Below are positions 51,034 through 59,438 of a stretch of DNA of 64,000 nucleotides, in pieces (the stretch's first letter is position 1; each line of letters starts with the position of its first letter). Both the position numbers and the translations under genes were made by a program. Origin of the DNA: F1-80-MAGs062 sp046345315 (GTDB lineage Bacteria > Planctomycetota > Planctomycetia > Planctomycetales > Planctomycetaceae); the NCBI GenBank assembly GCA_046345315.1, contig JBKDKA010000158.1:16335-80334 (forward strand). The letters run 5' to 3'. Under the pieces are notes generated by a model that saw only the letters and a program-made list of their open reading frames with translations, made no database searches and was not told the origin of the DNA.

Positions 51034-52764
51034 ATGCCGGATTCAGATGCAGATTCCAATCCCGTGAAACTCACCGTCAGGCAGCAGTGGTATGCCAGAA
51101 TCCTTTGCCCTGATGCCACGATCAGTCAATCGTCAGTACGGGATACACCACTTCCGGGAGAATCTCCGTACAGCTTTTCGTCACGATGTCAGCTTCCGGA
51201 GTTAGTTCAATTAAGAACAGCCGGTGAATTGCTTGACGTCCCGGTTCGCGAGACTCTCGGAACAATTCGTCCAGCTGTCTCATTCGTTCAGAGCTTTCCG
51301 ATCAGCTTTGCACGCGAACATGCTCTGCTTGCCTGTGTGAATGAGGGTGGTCGACTGGAATTGTTGATGTCAGGAGTCAAGTCGTGGACTCTGCTGGATA
51401 ATGTCCGCAGAGTTCTGCGACAACATCTTTCACCCGTGTTCGCTTCCCGTGCGCAGATCCTTCAGGTCATCAATCAGGCCTACGAACAACAGAGCGCCCA
51501 GCCGGATGCAGTACTGGGAAGTTTGTCGGACGAAGATTCCGAGATGAAACTTAAGACATTTCAGCAGCGCGACGATCTCCTGTTGACGACCGGTCAGGCT
51601 CCGATAACAGAGTTGGTGAACCTGATTCTCCTTGACGCAGTCAAAGCCGGGGCCAGTGATATTCATTTCCAGCCCTATCGTGAGAAACTGATTATTCGGT
51701 TTCGAATCGACGGAATACTTTTCGATGCACATACATTGCCGAAGGGAATTCAGGAGGAGGCACTCAGTCGTGTCAAAGTCATGGGAAAAATGAATATTGC
51801 AGAAAAGCGACTTCCGCAGGACGGCCGAGCAACGGTCACCGTAGGTGATCGACTCGTTGATCTGCGAATTGCATCGCTTCCCGGCAGCTATGGTGAACGG
51901 ATCGTCCTGCGGCTTCTGGATAAAAGTACGCGAGCCTTCAGTCTGTCAGAGGTCGGCCTTGGAGCAGACAACTGCCGTCGTTTTCGAGAGCTCATCAATC
52001 TGGAACACGGCCTGATTCTTTTGACTGGACCAACCGGAAGTGGCAAAACCACGACACTCTACTCCGCCCTTTCTGAAATCAACAGCCGAGATCGAAACGT
52101 TGTGACTCTGGAAGATCCGATCGAATATGAAATCGATGGCATCAGTCAGACACAGATCAATGTCAAGAAGGGCATGACCTTTGCGAGTGGACTGCGTAAC
52201 GTTCTTCGACAGGATCCTGATATCATCATGGTGGGTGAGATTCGAGACCACGAAACAGCCGTCATGGCCATACAATCCGCTCTGACGGGGCACCTTGTGT
52301 TCTCAACACTCCACACGAATGATGCTGCCAGCGCTGTCGCCCGTCTGCTCGATCTGGGGATCGAACCCTATCTGGTCAGTAGTTCTCTGCTGGCAGTGAT
52401 GGCGCAGCGACTTGTGAGAAAAGTATGCCAGGCTTGCGGGACGAACCAGCTTCTTTCGGTTGCAGAAATGGAGCAGCTGGGTATTACCTCAGAGGCACCG
52501 CTGCAGGTCGAATATCGGCGAGGTGCAGGGTGCGCGGAGTGCAGAAACACAGGATACCGAGGAAGACTGGCGATCTGCGAACTTCTGATCGTGCATGATA
52601 CAATTCGCCACTGCATTCAGGCGCAGGCAAGTGCCAGTGATATTCGAAACGCAGCAATCAAGAGCGGCATGAAATTGCTGCGTGATGACGGAATCGGCAA
52701 AATTCGAGAGGGAATTACTACGCCGGAAGAGATCGAGCGCGTCACTGTGCGTGAAGGAAACTGA
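51034..52764 (+). CDS. gspE: Type II secretion ATPase GspE (576 aa)
   Basis: Cytoplasmic motor of the pseudopilus. N-terminal GspE/PilB N1-like domain (about 60-150), then the ATPase core: GASDIHFQPY (206-215), Walker A GPTGSGKTT (332-340), Asp box and Walker B DPDIIMVGEIRDHETA, His box HLVFSTLHTND. A zinc-binding tetracysteine follows: VCQACGTN and GCAECRNTGYRGR. All catalytic features are intact. It probably acts with gspF, gspG and gspL in this cluster. Confidence 0.95.
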   Translation: MPDSDADSNPVKLTVRQQWYARILCPDATISQSSVRDTPLPGESPYSFSSRCQLPELVQLRTAGELLDVPVRETLGTIRPAVSFVQSFPISFAREHALLACVNEGGRLELLMSGVKSWTLLDNVRRVLRQHLSPVFASRAQILQVINQAYEQQSAQPDAVLGSLSDEDSEMKLKTFQQRDDLLLTTGQAPITELVNLILLDAVKAGASDIHFQPYREKLIIRFRIDGILFDAHTLPKGIQEEALSRVKVMGKMNIAEKRLPQDGRATVTVGDRLVDLRIASLPGSYGERIVLRLLDKSTRAFSLSEVGLGADNCRRFRELINLEHGLILLTGPTGSGKTTTLYSALSEINSRDRNVVTLEDPIEYEIDGISQTQINVKKGMTFASGLRNVLRQDPDIIMVGEIRDHETAVMAIQSALTGHLVFSTLHTNDAASAVARLLDLGIEPYLVSSSLLAVMAQRLVRKVCQACGTNQLLSVAEMEQLGITSEAPLQVEYRRGAGCAECRNTGYRGRLAICELLIVHDTIRHCIQAQASASDIRNAAIKSGMKLLRDDGIGKIREGITTPEEIERVTVREGN

Positions 52765-52798
52765 CCTGACAGGAAACACGATCCGTAAAAGCCATCAA

Positions 52799-53614
52799 TC
52801 ATCTCTCCTCAATATTCCCGAAAGCAGAGTCACCCGATGGTGTCAGTGCGTCTGACGACGTTGCGTGCCTCCCCTGACGCAGTGGTGATGGAAGTGACAG
52901 TGAATCGCGGTTGCCCGGAAGCGATGTTTCAGGGACCGGAGGAGGCAGTGTGTCGGGAGTCGTGGGATCTGAGGGATGAAGTTCCGATGTTTCAGTAGCC
53001 AGTCGCACTGGCTTGCGACCGAGATGATCGCGAGCCCAGCTGATCCATTCAGCCCGATGGTCGTGGAAAATCAGCATTTCGAGCAGGGGACGAACCTCTT
53101 CCAACTCACATCCACTCTTCAGCCGAGCGTTTGCCAGGTTGCCGATCACCTCGGGATTTCTGGGAGCCAATGCCATCGCCTGTTCGTAATAGAGAATCGA
53201 TGTCTCCAGTTTGTCGGCCGATTCATAGAGCTGACCCAGGTTGTAATGCGGTTCAAAATGATCGGGCATCAGCTTCGCAGCGTACTCAAATTCCCAGGCT
53301 GCCTTATAAAAGTTCCTTTGCCGCATGTAGACAATTCCCAGCGTATTGTGCGCTGGACCATAAGTGATATCTGCGATGAGTGATTTCTGCAGGTGCGCTT
53401 CAGCTTCTGCTAATTTGGCCGGTTTCCCGTTCTGGGACTTCTCCAGCAGCTCGAGCGCCTCTTCATGCTCTTCACGAGCGGTCTCAACATCGTAACGTTC
53501 GTTGACTTCGACCGTCTCGTAAGATTTCTTCTCGTTCTGCTCAAAAGCGCTGCAACCAAAACTCAGGGCTGCTCCAGCCACAATAGTCAAGGTACAGAGG
53601 CGACACTGTCGCAT
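52799..53614 (-). CDS. TPR lipoprotein at the end of the T2SS operon (271 aa)
   Basis: ATG 53614 is preferred to 53686 because the sequence then begins with a lipoprotein signal: MRQCRLCTLTIVAGAALSF and lipobox FGC. Three to four TPRs follow (YGPAHNTLGIVYMRQRNFYKA, FEPHYNLGQLYESADKL, NPEVIGNLANARL), then a Pro-rich tail. A membrane-anchored TPR protein next to a secretin system may act as its pilotin or assembly factor, as PilF/PilW does; this is inference. It is last in the minus-strand T2SS transcript. Confidence 0.75.
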   Translation of the reverse strand: MRQCRLCTLTIVAGAALSFGCSAFEQNEKKSYETVEVNERYDVETAREEHEEALELLEKSQNGKPAKLAEAEAHLQKSLIADITYGPAHNTLGIVYMRQRNFYKAAWEFEYAAKLMPDHFEPHYNLGQLYESADKLETSILYYEQAMALAPRNPEVIGNLANARLKSGCELEEVRPLLEMLIFHDHRAEWISWARDHLGRKPVRLATETSELHPSDPTTPDTLPPPVPETSLPGNRDSLSLPSPLRQGRHATSSDALTPSGDSAFGNIEER

Positions 53615-53773
53615 AACGGAATGATCCGTAGAGCAGGTCTGATTAATGAAGGAAGAACACGGCATAACATCATATGCCGCCGTCATAGACTGTCAGAAAG
53701 AGGGGGCTTGAACCGGAAGCCACACTTTATTATCGCCCTGAAGGCGAGAATCGGTGGCGACGTTGTGACACTT

Positions 53774-54334
53774 TCAGCGTTTCTGATGGGAGAGAGGAGC
53801 AGAAATCTTAGGCTGGTAGATTCTTGAGGTCAATAGGAGCTGTGCGTTCCATAACTCGTCAGTCAATGTGGTGTCTTCGAGACCGCCGGGCAGCCGCAAC
53901 GAGAGATTGGGGACCTCCATGCTGGTTCCTGCGTTTTCAACAGCAATCGCGAACTCTATGACTTTTTGAAGTGGTGCTTCGCGGAGTTCAACATCCGTTC
54001 TTTGTTCAAAAAACGGTGAGTCCCCCAACTGGCGGACGTCTCCGGGATCGATTCGAACGATGAGCTCCGGGCTGAGTCCAGCCTTTTTGGCAGATGTTTC
54101 AATAATTCGTGCGAGTGCCTCACCTGTGCGCACTCCCTGCTCGACACGAACGGGTGCTCTGCGAAGACTCTCAATCTGATTTGCTACAAGTTTTAATTGT
54201 CGGACCTGTGCTTCCGCCGCAATCGCCTGACTAAGCTGCATCCAGCAGGTCCAGCCAATCCAGCCATTCGCGAGCGTTAATCCCAGCAGAGCCCATTTCA
54301 GCAACGACATGATCTGCAGATTCTGTCTGGTCAT
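53774..54334 (-). CDS. gspM: Type II secretion inner-membrane protein GspM-like (186 aa)
   Basis: One N-terminal membrane segment (LLKWALLGLTLANGWIGWT), a coiled-coil-like helix, then a GspM-type periplasmic ferredoxin-like domain (ARIIETSAKKAGLSPELIVRI; EAPLQKVIEFAIAVENAGTSM). ATG overlaps the gspL stop by 4 bases. With GspL it forms the inner-membrane platform. Divergent sequence, so assignment rests partly on position and topology. Confidence 0.75.
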   Translation of the reverse strand: MTRQNLQIMSLLKWALLGLTLANGWIGWTCWMQLSQAIAAEAQVRQLKLVANQIESLRRAPVRVEQGVRTGEALARIIETSAKKAGLSPELIVRIDPGDVRQLGDSPFFEQRTDVELREAPLQKVIEFAIAVENAGTSMEVPNLSLRLPGGLEDTTLTDELWNAQLLLTSRIYQPKISAPLSHQKR

Positions 54335-55689
54335 GCGTTCTCATCCACGGCAGGTTCGTCTTCAGTCGTCATTTCCGCTGAGATCCTGAATTCCACTCCC
54401 TGTTGCGGCAGACGATGAGTGCTTGGGGGCTCGACGTTCAAGTTAACTTTTCTGAGTTCTTCAGCGATTCGATCGGCGTCCCCGTGTTCTCGGACGTGAC
54501 CAACCAGGTAGAGGCGGCCATTCTCGATGCGAATCTCCAGAATACGATAGCGAAGATCGGTCGGAAGTGATCGAAGAAGGCATTCCACTAACTGAATCGC
54601 GGGAATCTGTTCGGAAGCATCAGATCCTTCACCGCGCAGTCCACGAAGCTTCATGTGTTCACTCGCGAGTCGACTTCCGATTCCGACAGGTACAGGGAGA
54701 TCCGGAAACAGGCTTTTGAAGATGACAGTCTGTTGATCGATGGCCGACACGCGTTGCTGATTGAACATTTCGCCAAGCCGATAGAGCGTTACTCCGCAGG
54801 CAAGCAGCAGGGTCAGTGTTGCAAACTGAACGGTGCGCATCGCGCTCTGCAACCTGTAGTTTCCTGCCTTTGGGGCGAACGCATCACGCAGAAACTCGAT
54901 GGACGAAGTAGTGCGACCGGACAGAATTAGTTCCGCCTCCTGAATGGCGAAGTCCATGATGGAATCTGGTCCTTTGTCATCAGCCTCATCCGCCAGGTAG
55001 TCTGGAAGCTCAATAATCGTCGGAAATAAATCTTTCGAAACGCCACGAAATTCCAGTGGTATCGGTTCTGACTGATCAAGGGCGATCTGTTTCAATTCTC
55101 TGAGCAATACCTCCTCGTCCAACGCGGATTGTCGCCAGAGAATCGGGCGTTTGCCTTCCATGACCCAGATTTCTGCATCTGAGCCCGCTCCCCATAGAAG
55201 CACGCAACGCCTGCGGCCTTGAACCGGGTAACGTAGTCGATTCTGCAAAGCAAGTCGGCTGAGCGGAGTGATCGATTCTACGCGAATGTTTTGCTCCTCA
55301 AGTCGATTCAGAAACTCTGAAAGGAACTGTGTTGAAGTCCCCACAGCAAAGGCTTCAGTACCTCGTATCTCGAAGTCCGCGATCATTTCTTCGGCAGACC
55401 ATGGGACAAACGGCTCCATCAGGTACGCCATCGCATCTCTTTGTCGACCATGTCGCGGTGTCGGCAGTTGAAGCGTCGTGCTCACGCATAAGCTTGCGCT
55501 CAATGCGATGAGTATGGGAGTGCCGACACAATTCCATTCTTGCAGCATCGCGACGATTCGTTCAGACTCCTCTTCGAGAGAGCCTTCCCATCGAATGGGG
55601 GTTGTTTTCTCCTGCCCCTTCGACGTCAGCCTCGTCAACGACCAGTGGGCGTGATCAAGACTCAGAACAATTGTTGGTCGTCTGGCCAA
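54331..55689 (-). CDS. gspL: Type II secretion platform protein GspL-like (452 aa)
   Basis: Cytoplasmic actin-like domain (about 1-275; starts ARRPTIVLSLDHAHWSLTRL, with LLWGAGSDAEIWV), a single membrane segment (FATLTLLLACGVTLY, about 285-305) and a periplasmic ferredoxin-like domain (YRILEIRIENGRLYLVGHV). This is the architecture of GspL, the adaptor that binds GspE and GspM. It begins one base after the gspC-like stop and overlaps gspM by ATGA. Confidence 0.8.
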   Translation of the reverse strand: MARRPTIVLSLDHAHWSLTRLTSKGQEKTTPIRWEGSLEEESERIVAMLQEWNCVGTPILIALSASLCVSTTLQLPTPRHGRQRDAMAYLMEPFVPWSAEEMIADFEIRGTEAFAVGTSTQFLSEFLNRLEEQNIRVESITPLSRLALQNRLRYPVQGRRRCVLLWGAGSDAEIWVMEGKRPILWRQSALDEEVLLRELKQIALDQSEPIPLEFRGVSKDLFPTIIELPDYLADEADDKGPDSIMDFAIQEAELILSGRTTSSIEFLRDAFAPKAGNYRLQSAMRTVQFATLTLLLACGVTLYRLGEMFNQQRVSAIDQQTVIFKSLFPDLPVPVGIGSRLASEHMKLRGLRGEGSDASEQIPAIQLVECLLRSLPTDLRYRILEIRIENGRLYLVGHVREHGDADRIAEELRKVNLNVEPPSTHRLPQQGVEFRISAEMTTEDEPAVDENA

Positions 55690-55690
55690 T

Positions 55691-56206
55691 TCATCGGCCT
55701 CCCTGCCCCGGAACCGTCAGTTTTGATTCGACTTCGTTGTGCACGACTTTGATAGCTCCCTCATCAATCGCAAGAATGATGGCTCCTGAATCGGCAGCAC
55801 CGATCTCCTCACCCAATTTCCGAAACACCACCTCTCCTGTCGAGAGTTGTATCATCGCGATCGAATTATCAGGCTCAACCATCGTCGCGATCAGTTTTGC
55901 CGAAACTGGGCGAGGCGGAGGCGTCTCAGCAACCTTGGGTGGCGCCGCAGGTGGAGGATCGAAAAGTGGTCTTCGTAACGGTTTCGACCAGTACGAATGA
56001 AAGTCCTGCGGAGTCAATCGCGGGGTAGAAATTGATTCTGTCGCAGGGACTTCCAGGTTCGGAGCCGGCTCAGCGGTCTCTACGTGTTCGATCATTGGAC
56101 TTCTGTTCCACGGAATGTCTGGCAATACGGCGACTCCTAGTGCGCAGATACAAAGAACTGCCGAGCTTAAAATCAGCAGAAGTCGCTTCGTCCGGGGTCT
56201 GAACAT
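55691..56206 (-). CDS. gspC: Type II secretion protein GspC-like (171 aa)
   Basis: Single N-terminal membrane segment (LLLILSSAVLCICALGVAVL), a Pro/Ala-rich linker (about 40-95) and a C-terminal HR-type beta-rich domain (LIATMVEPDNSIAMIQLSTG; IILAIDEGAIKVVHN). This matches GspC, which links the inner-membrane platform to the GspD secretin. It is shorter than proteobacterial GspC (about 270 aa) and has no PDZ domain, which is common in distant systems. The gspK gene lies 227 bases upstream. Confidence 0.7.
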   Translation of the reverse strand: MFRPRTKRLLLILSSAVLCICALGVAVLPDIPWNRSPMIEHVETAEPAPNLEVPATESISTPRLTPQDFHSYWSKPLRRPLFDPPPAAPPKVAETPPPRPVSAKLIATMVEPDNSIAMIQLSTGEVVFRKLGEEIGAADSGAIILAIDEGAIKVVHNEVESKLTVPGQGGR

Positions 56207-56433
56207 ACGGAATCAGATTTCAAAGGTCTTTGGATGGATCGTGTCTCTTACCGGAGTCGCATGAGATGCTTCAGACCTCATCACAATGTCGCATCAACGT
56301 TCACCAGAACTTCATGCAGAAGTCAGATTCTACTCAATAATCGTATTGCCTGTATGGCAACTTCGAATCCGCCGCTATGTCACAGTCGGCGATCCCATTG
56401 ATTCAAGTTGACTGTGACCTGCCCCCAGGTTGC

Positions 56434-57345
56434 CTACCAAACGAATGATTCGAACGTTGACGTCTTTCCAGAGCCAGTGGTGTCAATGGTGAAACTCGTC
56501 CAGCTTCGTCGTGAGTTTCTTACAGTCAGCCAGAGAGAATAGCACTTCGATTCTGTAGCCAGAAGGCGGCGTATTGCGAACGCATCTGACGATCTCAGGG
56601 CGATCCCGCTCAATACGTCATCGAGATCACCAAAGCCGCCGTTTTTTCTCAGTACCAGAAGTTTGCGAAGTGCATCCTCTCCGATTTCACTTTGGCACAC
56701 GGTCTCCACTGAGCGATCTGAGGCTCGGCGAAGATTGAGTCTGCCACTCCCCCAGCATGTAATCTCTCCAGTTGCCTGTTGCAGTCGATCTGCGAGCTCC
56801 TGAGATCCACCTCGATCCTGAAGATTGAAAACCTGTTGCCAGGTTCTGAACGGCAGCTCCTTCTGTGACTTCTTCATTTGAGGCGACCAGCGAATCTGCG
56901 GTTCCATTCCGGCACGGCCGCTGCTCTGCCGAACTGCAGCCGTGAGCGCAGCCATGGGGTCAGACTTTCCTGATGCAATCGCATTCAGATTGACCTTTGC
57001 GTCTTCGTCTGAAAGTTGAAACTCGAATCGCAGTCCACCGAGCAGGAAAGACCCTTGAATCATTCCTCGCGTCGGCCAGAGTGGAGCTGTCGACTGATTT
57101 GCCGCACGATTGCCATCGAGCAGCTGCTCCGAATTCTGAAGTAAGAGTCTTCGACAGGTTTGAATTCCCCACCGCCGTTGGAGGGTCTCCTGTGCGACCG
57201 CCACACTGTCGGCCAATATCAGGCTTTTCCGAGCAAATCCAGCAACGGAAAGACTCGTCAGCAGAAGCAACACCAGGACCATCACCAGGATAAACCCTGC
57301 CCGTGGCTCTGATTTCTTCAACGAGTGATTCAATGTGTTTTTCAT
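56434..57345 (-). CDS. gspK: Type II secretion minor pseudopilin GspK (303 aa)
   Basis: Prepilin-type N-terminus with cleavage Gly before the hydrophobic stretch (RAGFILVMVLVLLLLTSL) and no Glu at position 5, typical for GspK. A large globular domain follows, with AKVNLNAIAS and a helical SAM-like part (GDLDDVLSGIALRSS). Tip subunit of the pseudopilus, acting with GspI and GspJ. It begins 13 bases after gspJ ends. Confidence 0.85.
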   Translation of the reverse strand: MKNTLNHSLKKSEPRAGFILVMVLVLLLLTSLSVAGFARKSLILADSVAVAQETLQRRWGIQTCRRLLLQNSEQLLDGNRAANQSTAPLWPTRGMIQGSFLLGGLRFEFQLSDEDAKVNLNAIASGKSDPMAALTAAVRQSSGRAGMEPQIRWSPQMKKSQKELPFRTWQQVFNLQDRGGSQELADRLQQATGEITCWGSGRLNLRRASDRSVETVCQSEIGEDALRKLLVLRKNGGFGDLDDVLSGIALRSSDAFAIRRLLATESKCYSLWLTVRNSRRSWTSFTIDTTGSGKTSTFESFVW

Positions 57346-57358
57346 GACGTGATTTCGA

Positions 57359-57964
57359 TCACCGTATCGTCAGGTTACTGAAAAACAAAACACTTCCGTC
57401 GGCTGCGGACACTACGGTGATCGCTACTCGTGCCGGAATGAGTCCATCAGAGATTCCATGAGGTGAGTTCAGTACCTGTGCAGGTTTATCTGCAACTCCT
57501 GGCGGGCCACAGATGATCCGGTCAACATCGAAACAAACCAACTCCGACGTGGTATGATCAAGATTCTGTGAATGAGTATGGATTTCTCGACGGATCAGGT
57601 GCCTGCGGTCTCCAACTTCAGCAATTTCATATCTGACCTGGCACGGACAATGCAGCGCTGCCCCTGTCGAAAAATCACGCGCCGCGAACCCTTCGAGCTC
57701 AAACCCGTCGGGGACTGCACGCAGCGAACGAGAATTCTGAAAATCCCAGGCCAGCAGTTCGTCGAGACGTGTCTGCCACGGATCCGGAATCCCGTGATTT
57801 TCCAGAATGGTCTGCTGGTTTCGGCTCAGGGAGCTCAGTAGCCCAAGTATCGCAGACATCAGGAGTGTTGAAAGAGCTGTTGCTGCCAGCAACTCCGCCA
57901 GCGTGAGACCACGGCATTTTCGATTGTTGAAACAGCGTGAGGCTGGTTTGCAGAACGCTATCAA
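57359..57964 (-). CDS. gspJ: Type II secretion minor pseudopilin GspJ (201 aa)
   Basis: Prepilin motif CRGLTLAELLAATALSTLL, with cleavage after Gly and Glu5 present, then a globular domain rich in strands (HLIRREIHTHSQ; RVAITVVSAADGSVLFFS). Size matches GspJ. The start overlaps the gspI stop by 4 bases. Confidence 0.82.
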   Translation of the reverse strand: MIAFCKPASRCFNNRKCRGLTLAELLAATALSTLLMSAILGLLSSLSRNQQTILENHGIPDPWQTRLDELLAWDFQNSRSLRAVPDGFELEGFAARDFSTGAALHCPCQVRYEIAEVGDRRHLIRREIHTHSQNLDHTTSELVCFDVDRIICGPPGVADKPAQVLNSPHGISDGLIPARVAITVVSAADGSVLFFSNLTIR

Positions 57965-58377
57965 TTTGTGATTCCCCCCGCTGATGGGACGACGAGCTCT
58001 ACTGTTGCCAGTGGATGGACCCTGGCGACATCCGAAATGGTCACAATTTCAAGCCGAACCACTTCCGCTCCAATTTGGGAAAGCCCCTCTCTTCCCGGGA
58101 CTGAAACGATTCTCCACTTCCAGCCGGGGTGGTCCACGATCTCCTGCTCGTCGCCGACCGCAGGAATACTTCCGGACGCGGTCCAGGCGGACAGCAATGA
58201 ATCCGCCTCCCGCATTGCGACGGCCCGGAATTTCGCTTCGCGAATCTGAGCAGCGTGCTCTCGGAACGACAATAGAATCAGGACAAGTAGTAGAGCAAGA
58301 AGTGCAATTCCAGCAACGACCTCAACGAGTGTCATTCCGAACCGCACCGGATTGCCTGACCGTGTTGATAACGTCAC
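57961..58377 (-). CDS. gspI: Type II secretion minor pseudopilin GspI (138 aa)
   Basis: Prepilin motif RFGMTLVEVVAGIALLALL with cleavage after Gly, then a short C-terminal domain (WKWRIVSVPGREG; VVRLEIVTISD) as in GspI. GTG 58377 is used because AGGAGAA lies upstream; it overlaps the end of gspH by 56 bases. Overlaps gspJ start by 4 bases. Confidence 0.82.
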   Translation of the reverse strand: MTLSTRSGNPVRFGMTLVEVVAGIALLALLLVLILLSFREHAAQIREAKFRAVAMREADSLLSAWTASGSIPAVGDEQEIVDHPGWKWRIVSVPGREGLSQIGAEVVRLEIVTISDVARVHPLATVELVVPSAGGITN

Positions 58378-58903
58378 GTTCGTTCTCCTGACGCTCGAAC
58401 TGTCCGGTGCTGCCAGCGATGATCAGCCAGTCTGACCACTTCCGATCCCCGGGAGATCGGAACTCAATCGCGAAAGTCTGACTGAGTCCTCCCGATGAAT
58501 ACTCGATGATTCCGATACCGGAAGTCAGCTGCTTTGCAGGCAGCAACAATCTGCTCAAAATCACGTTCTCTCCGAATTCAATCAACGTCCTGTCTGCGTC
58601 TGCGTCCCCAATGATGCGATGAATCCTGTTCGTGCCCAGTTCACATTCCAGTCTCGCCCTGAGCCCACGTCGAACTGAGATGTTGCGAAGCTCACCATCG
58701 AGTTGAATGATCCGACCGATGCTCCATTCCAGTTTCGCCTGCCGAGTCACTCCAGACGTCCGGACTGTAACAATTCCTGAGATCATCCCGATGATGGCAA
58801 TCACGACCAGTAATTCGACCAGAGTAAAGCCCAACCTCGGCGGCTCACCCTGGCCACACGTACGGAACCCATTCGTTCCAGGTACTTCATGGACTCTGTT
58901 CAT
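58322..58903 (-). CDS. gspH: Type II secretion minor pseudopilin GspH (193 aa)
   Basis: Prepilin motif RLGFTLVELLVVIAIIGMI with cleavage after Gly and Glu5, preceded by an unusually long leader of about 24 residues. The globular part (IGRIIQLDGELRNISVRRG; LIEFGENVILSRLLLP) is GspH-like. Overlaps gspG by 17 bases. Confidence 0.8.
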   Translation of the reverse strand: MNRVHEVPGTNGFRTCGQGEPPRLGFTLVELLVVIAIIGMISGIVTVRTSGVTRQAKLEWSIGRIIQLDGELRNISVRRGLRARLECELGTNRIHRIIGDADADRTLIEFGENVILSRLLLPAKQLTSGIGIIEYSSGGLSQTFAIEFRSPGDRKWSDWLIIAGSTGQFERQENERDVINTVRQSGAVRNDTR

Positions 58904-59438
58904 TCGGCTGGCTCACATCGTCACTCGAAATATCGGTATCTGCACCGGTCCCACCTTCTCGATGATCCGCCCCGTAAGAAATTACCTCATAGGCTCCCTT
59001 TCGCCCGGGAGCCTGATATTCATAAGGATGCCCCCAGGGATCGGTTGGCATTCTTCTCAGCAGGCCGTCCGGGAAAGCCTTCGATTTCTCCGTTAGTGCT
59101 GAAATCCCGGACTCATTACTCGGGTATTTGTCGAAATGGCTGTAAAACGTATCTAACGCCTGGCAGATCTTTGCGATTTCAAGTGCGGCGACATTCTGAC
59201 GACTTCGGATCAGATAACTACGAACACTGACAGTCACGACTCCTGCAAGGAGTCCAATAATGACGATGACGACCATCAACTCAACCAATGTAAACGCCGC
59301 TCTGAGTCTTGCATACGGAGTCAGTTGACAGACCGTTGTTCCTGACACGCGTACCATCACTGGTGATTCCGATACGGTCGAATGTGCCCGGAGAGAAAGA
59401 TTGCGATTGCACCGCAGTCGGAGTACGCTACAGAACAT
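58887..59438 (-). CDS. gspG: Type II secretion major pseudopilin GspG (183 aa)
   Basis: Prepilin motif FTLVELMVVIVIIGLLAG followed by the GspG core (AALEIAKICQALDTFYSHFDKYP; PTDPWGHPYEYQAPG; ISYGADHREGGTGADTDIS with the calcium-loop region). The residue before the cleavage Phe is Ala (RAAF), not the usual Gly. The leader is about 48 residues long from ATG 59438, which has GGAGG six bases upstream and overlaps the end of gspF; ATG 59357 would give a shorter leader. The tip domain contacts GspE/F. Confidence 0.88.
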   Translation of the reverse strand: MFCSVLRLRCNRNLSLRAHSTVSESPVMVRVSGTTVCQLTPYARLRAAFTLVELMVVIVIIGLLAGVVTVSVRSYLIRSRQNVAALEIAKICQALDTFYSHFDKYPSNESGISALTEKSKAFPDGLLRRMPTDPWGHPYEYQAPGRKGAYEVISYGADHREGGTGADTDISSDDVSQPNEQSP

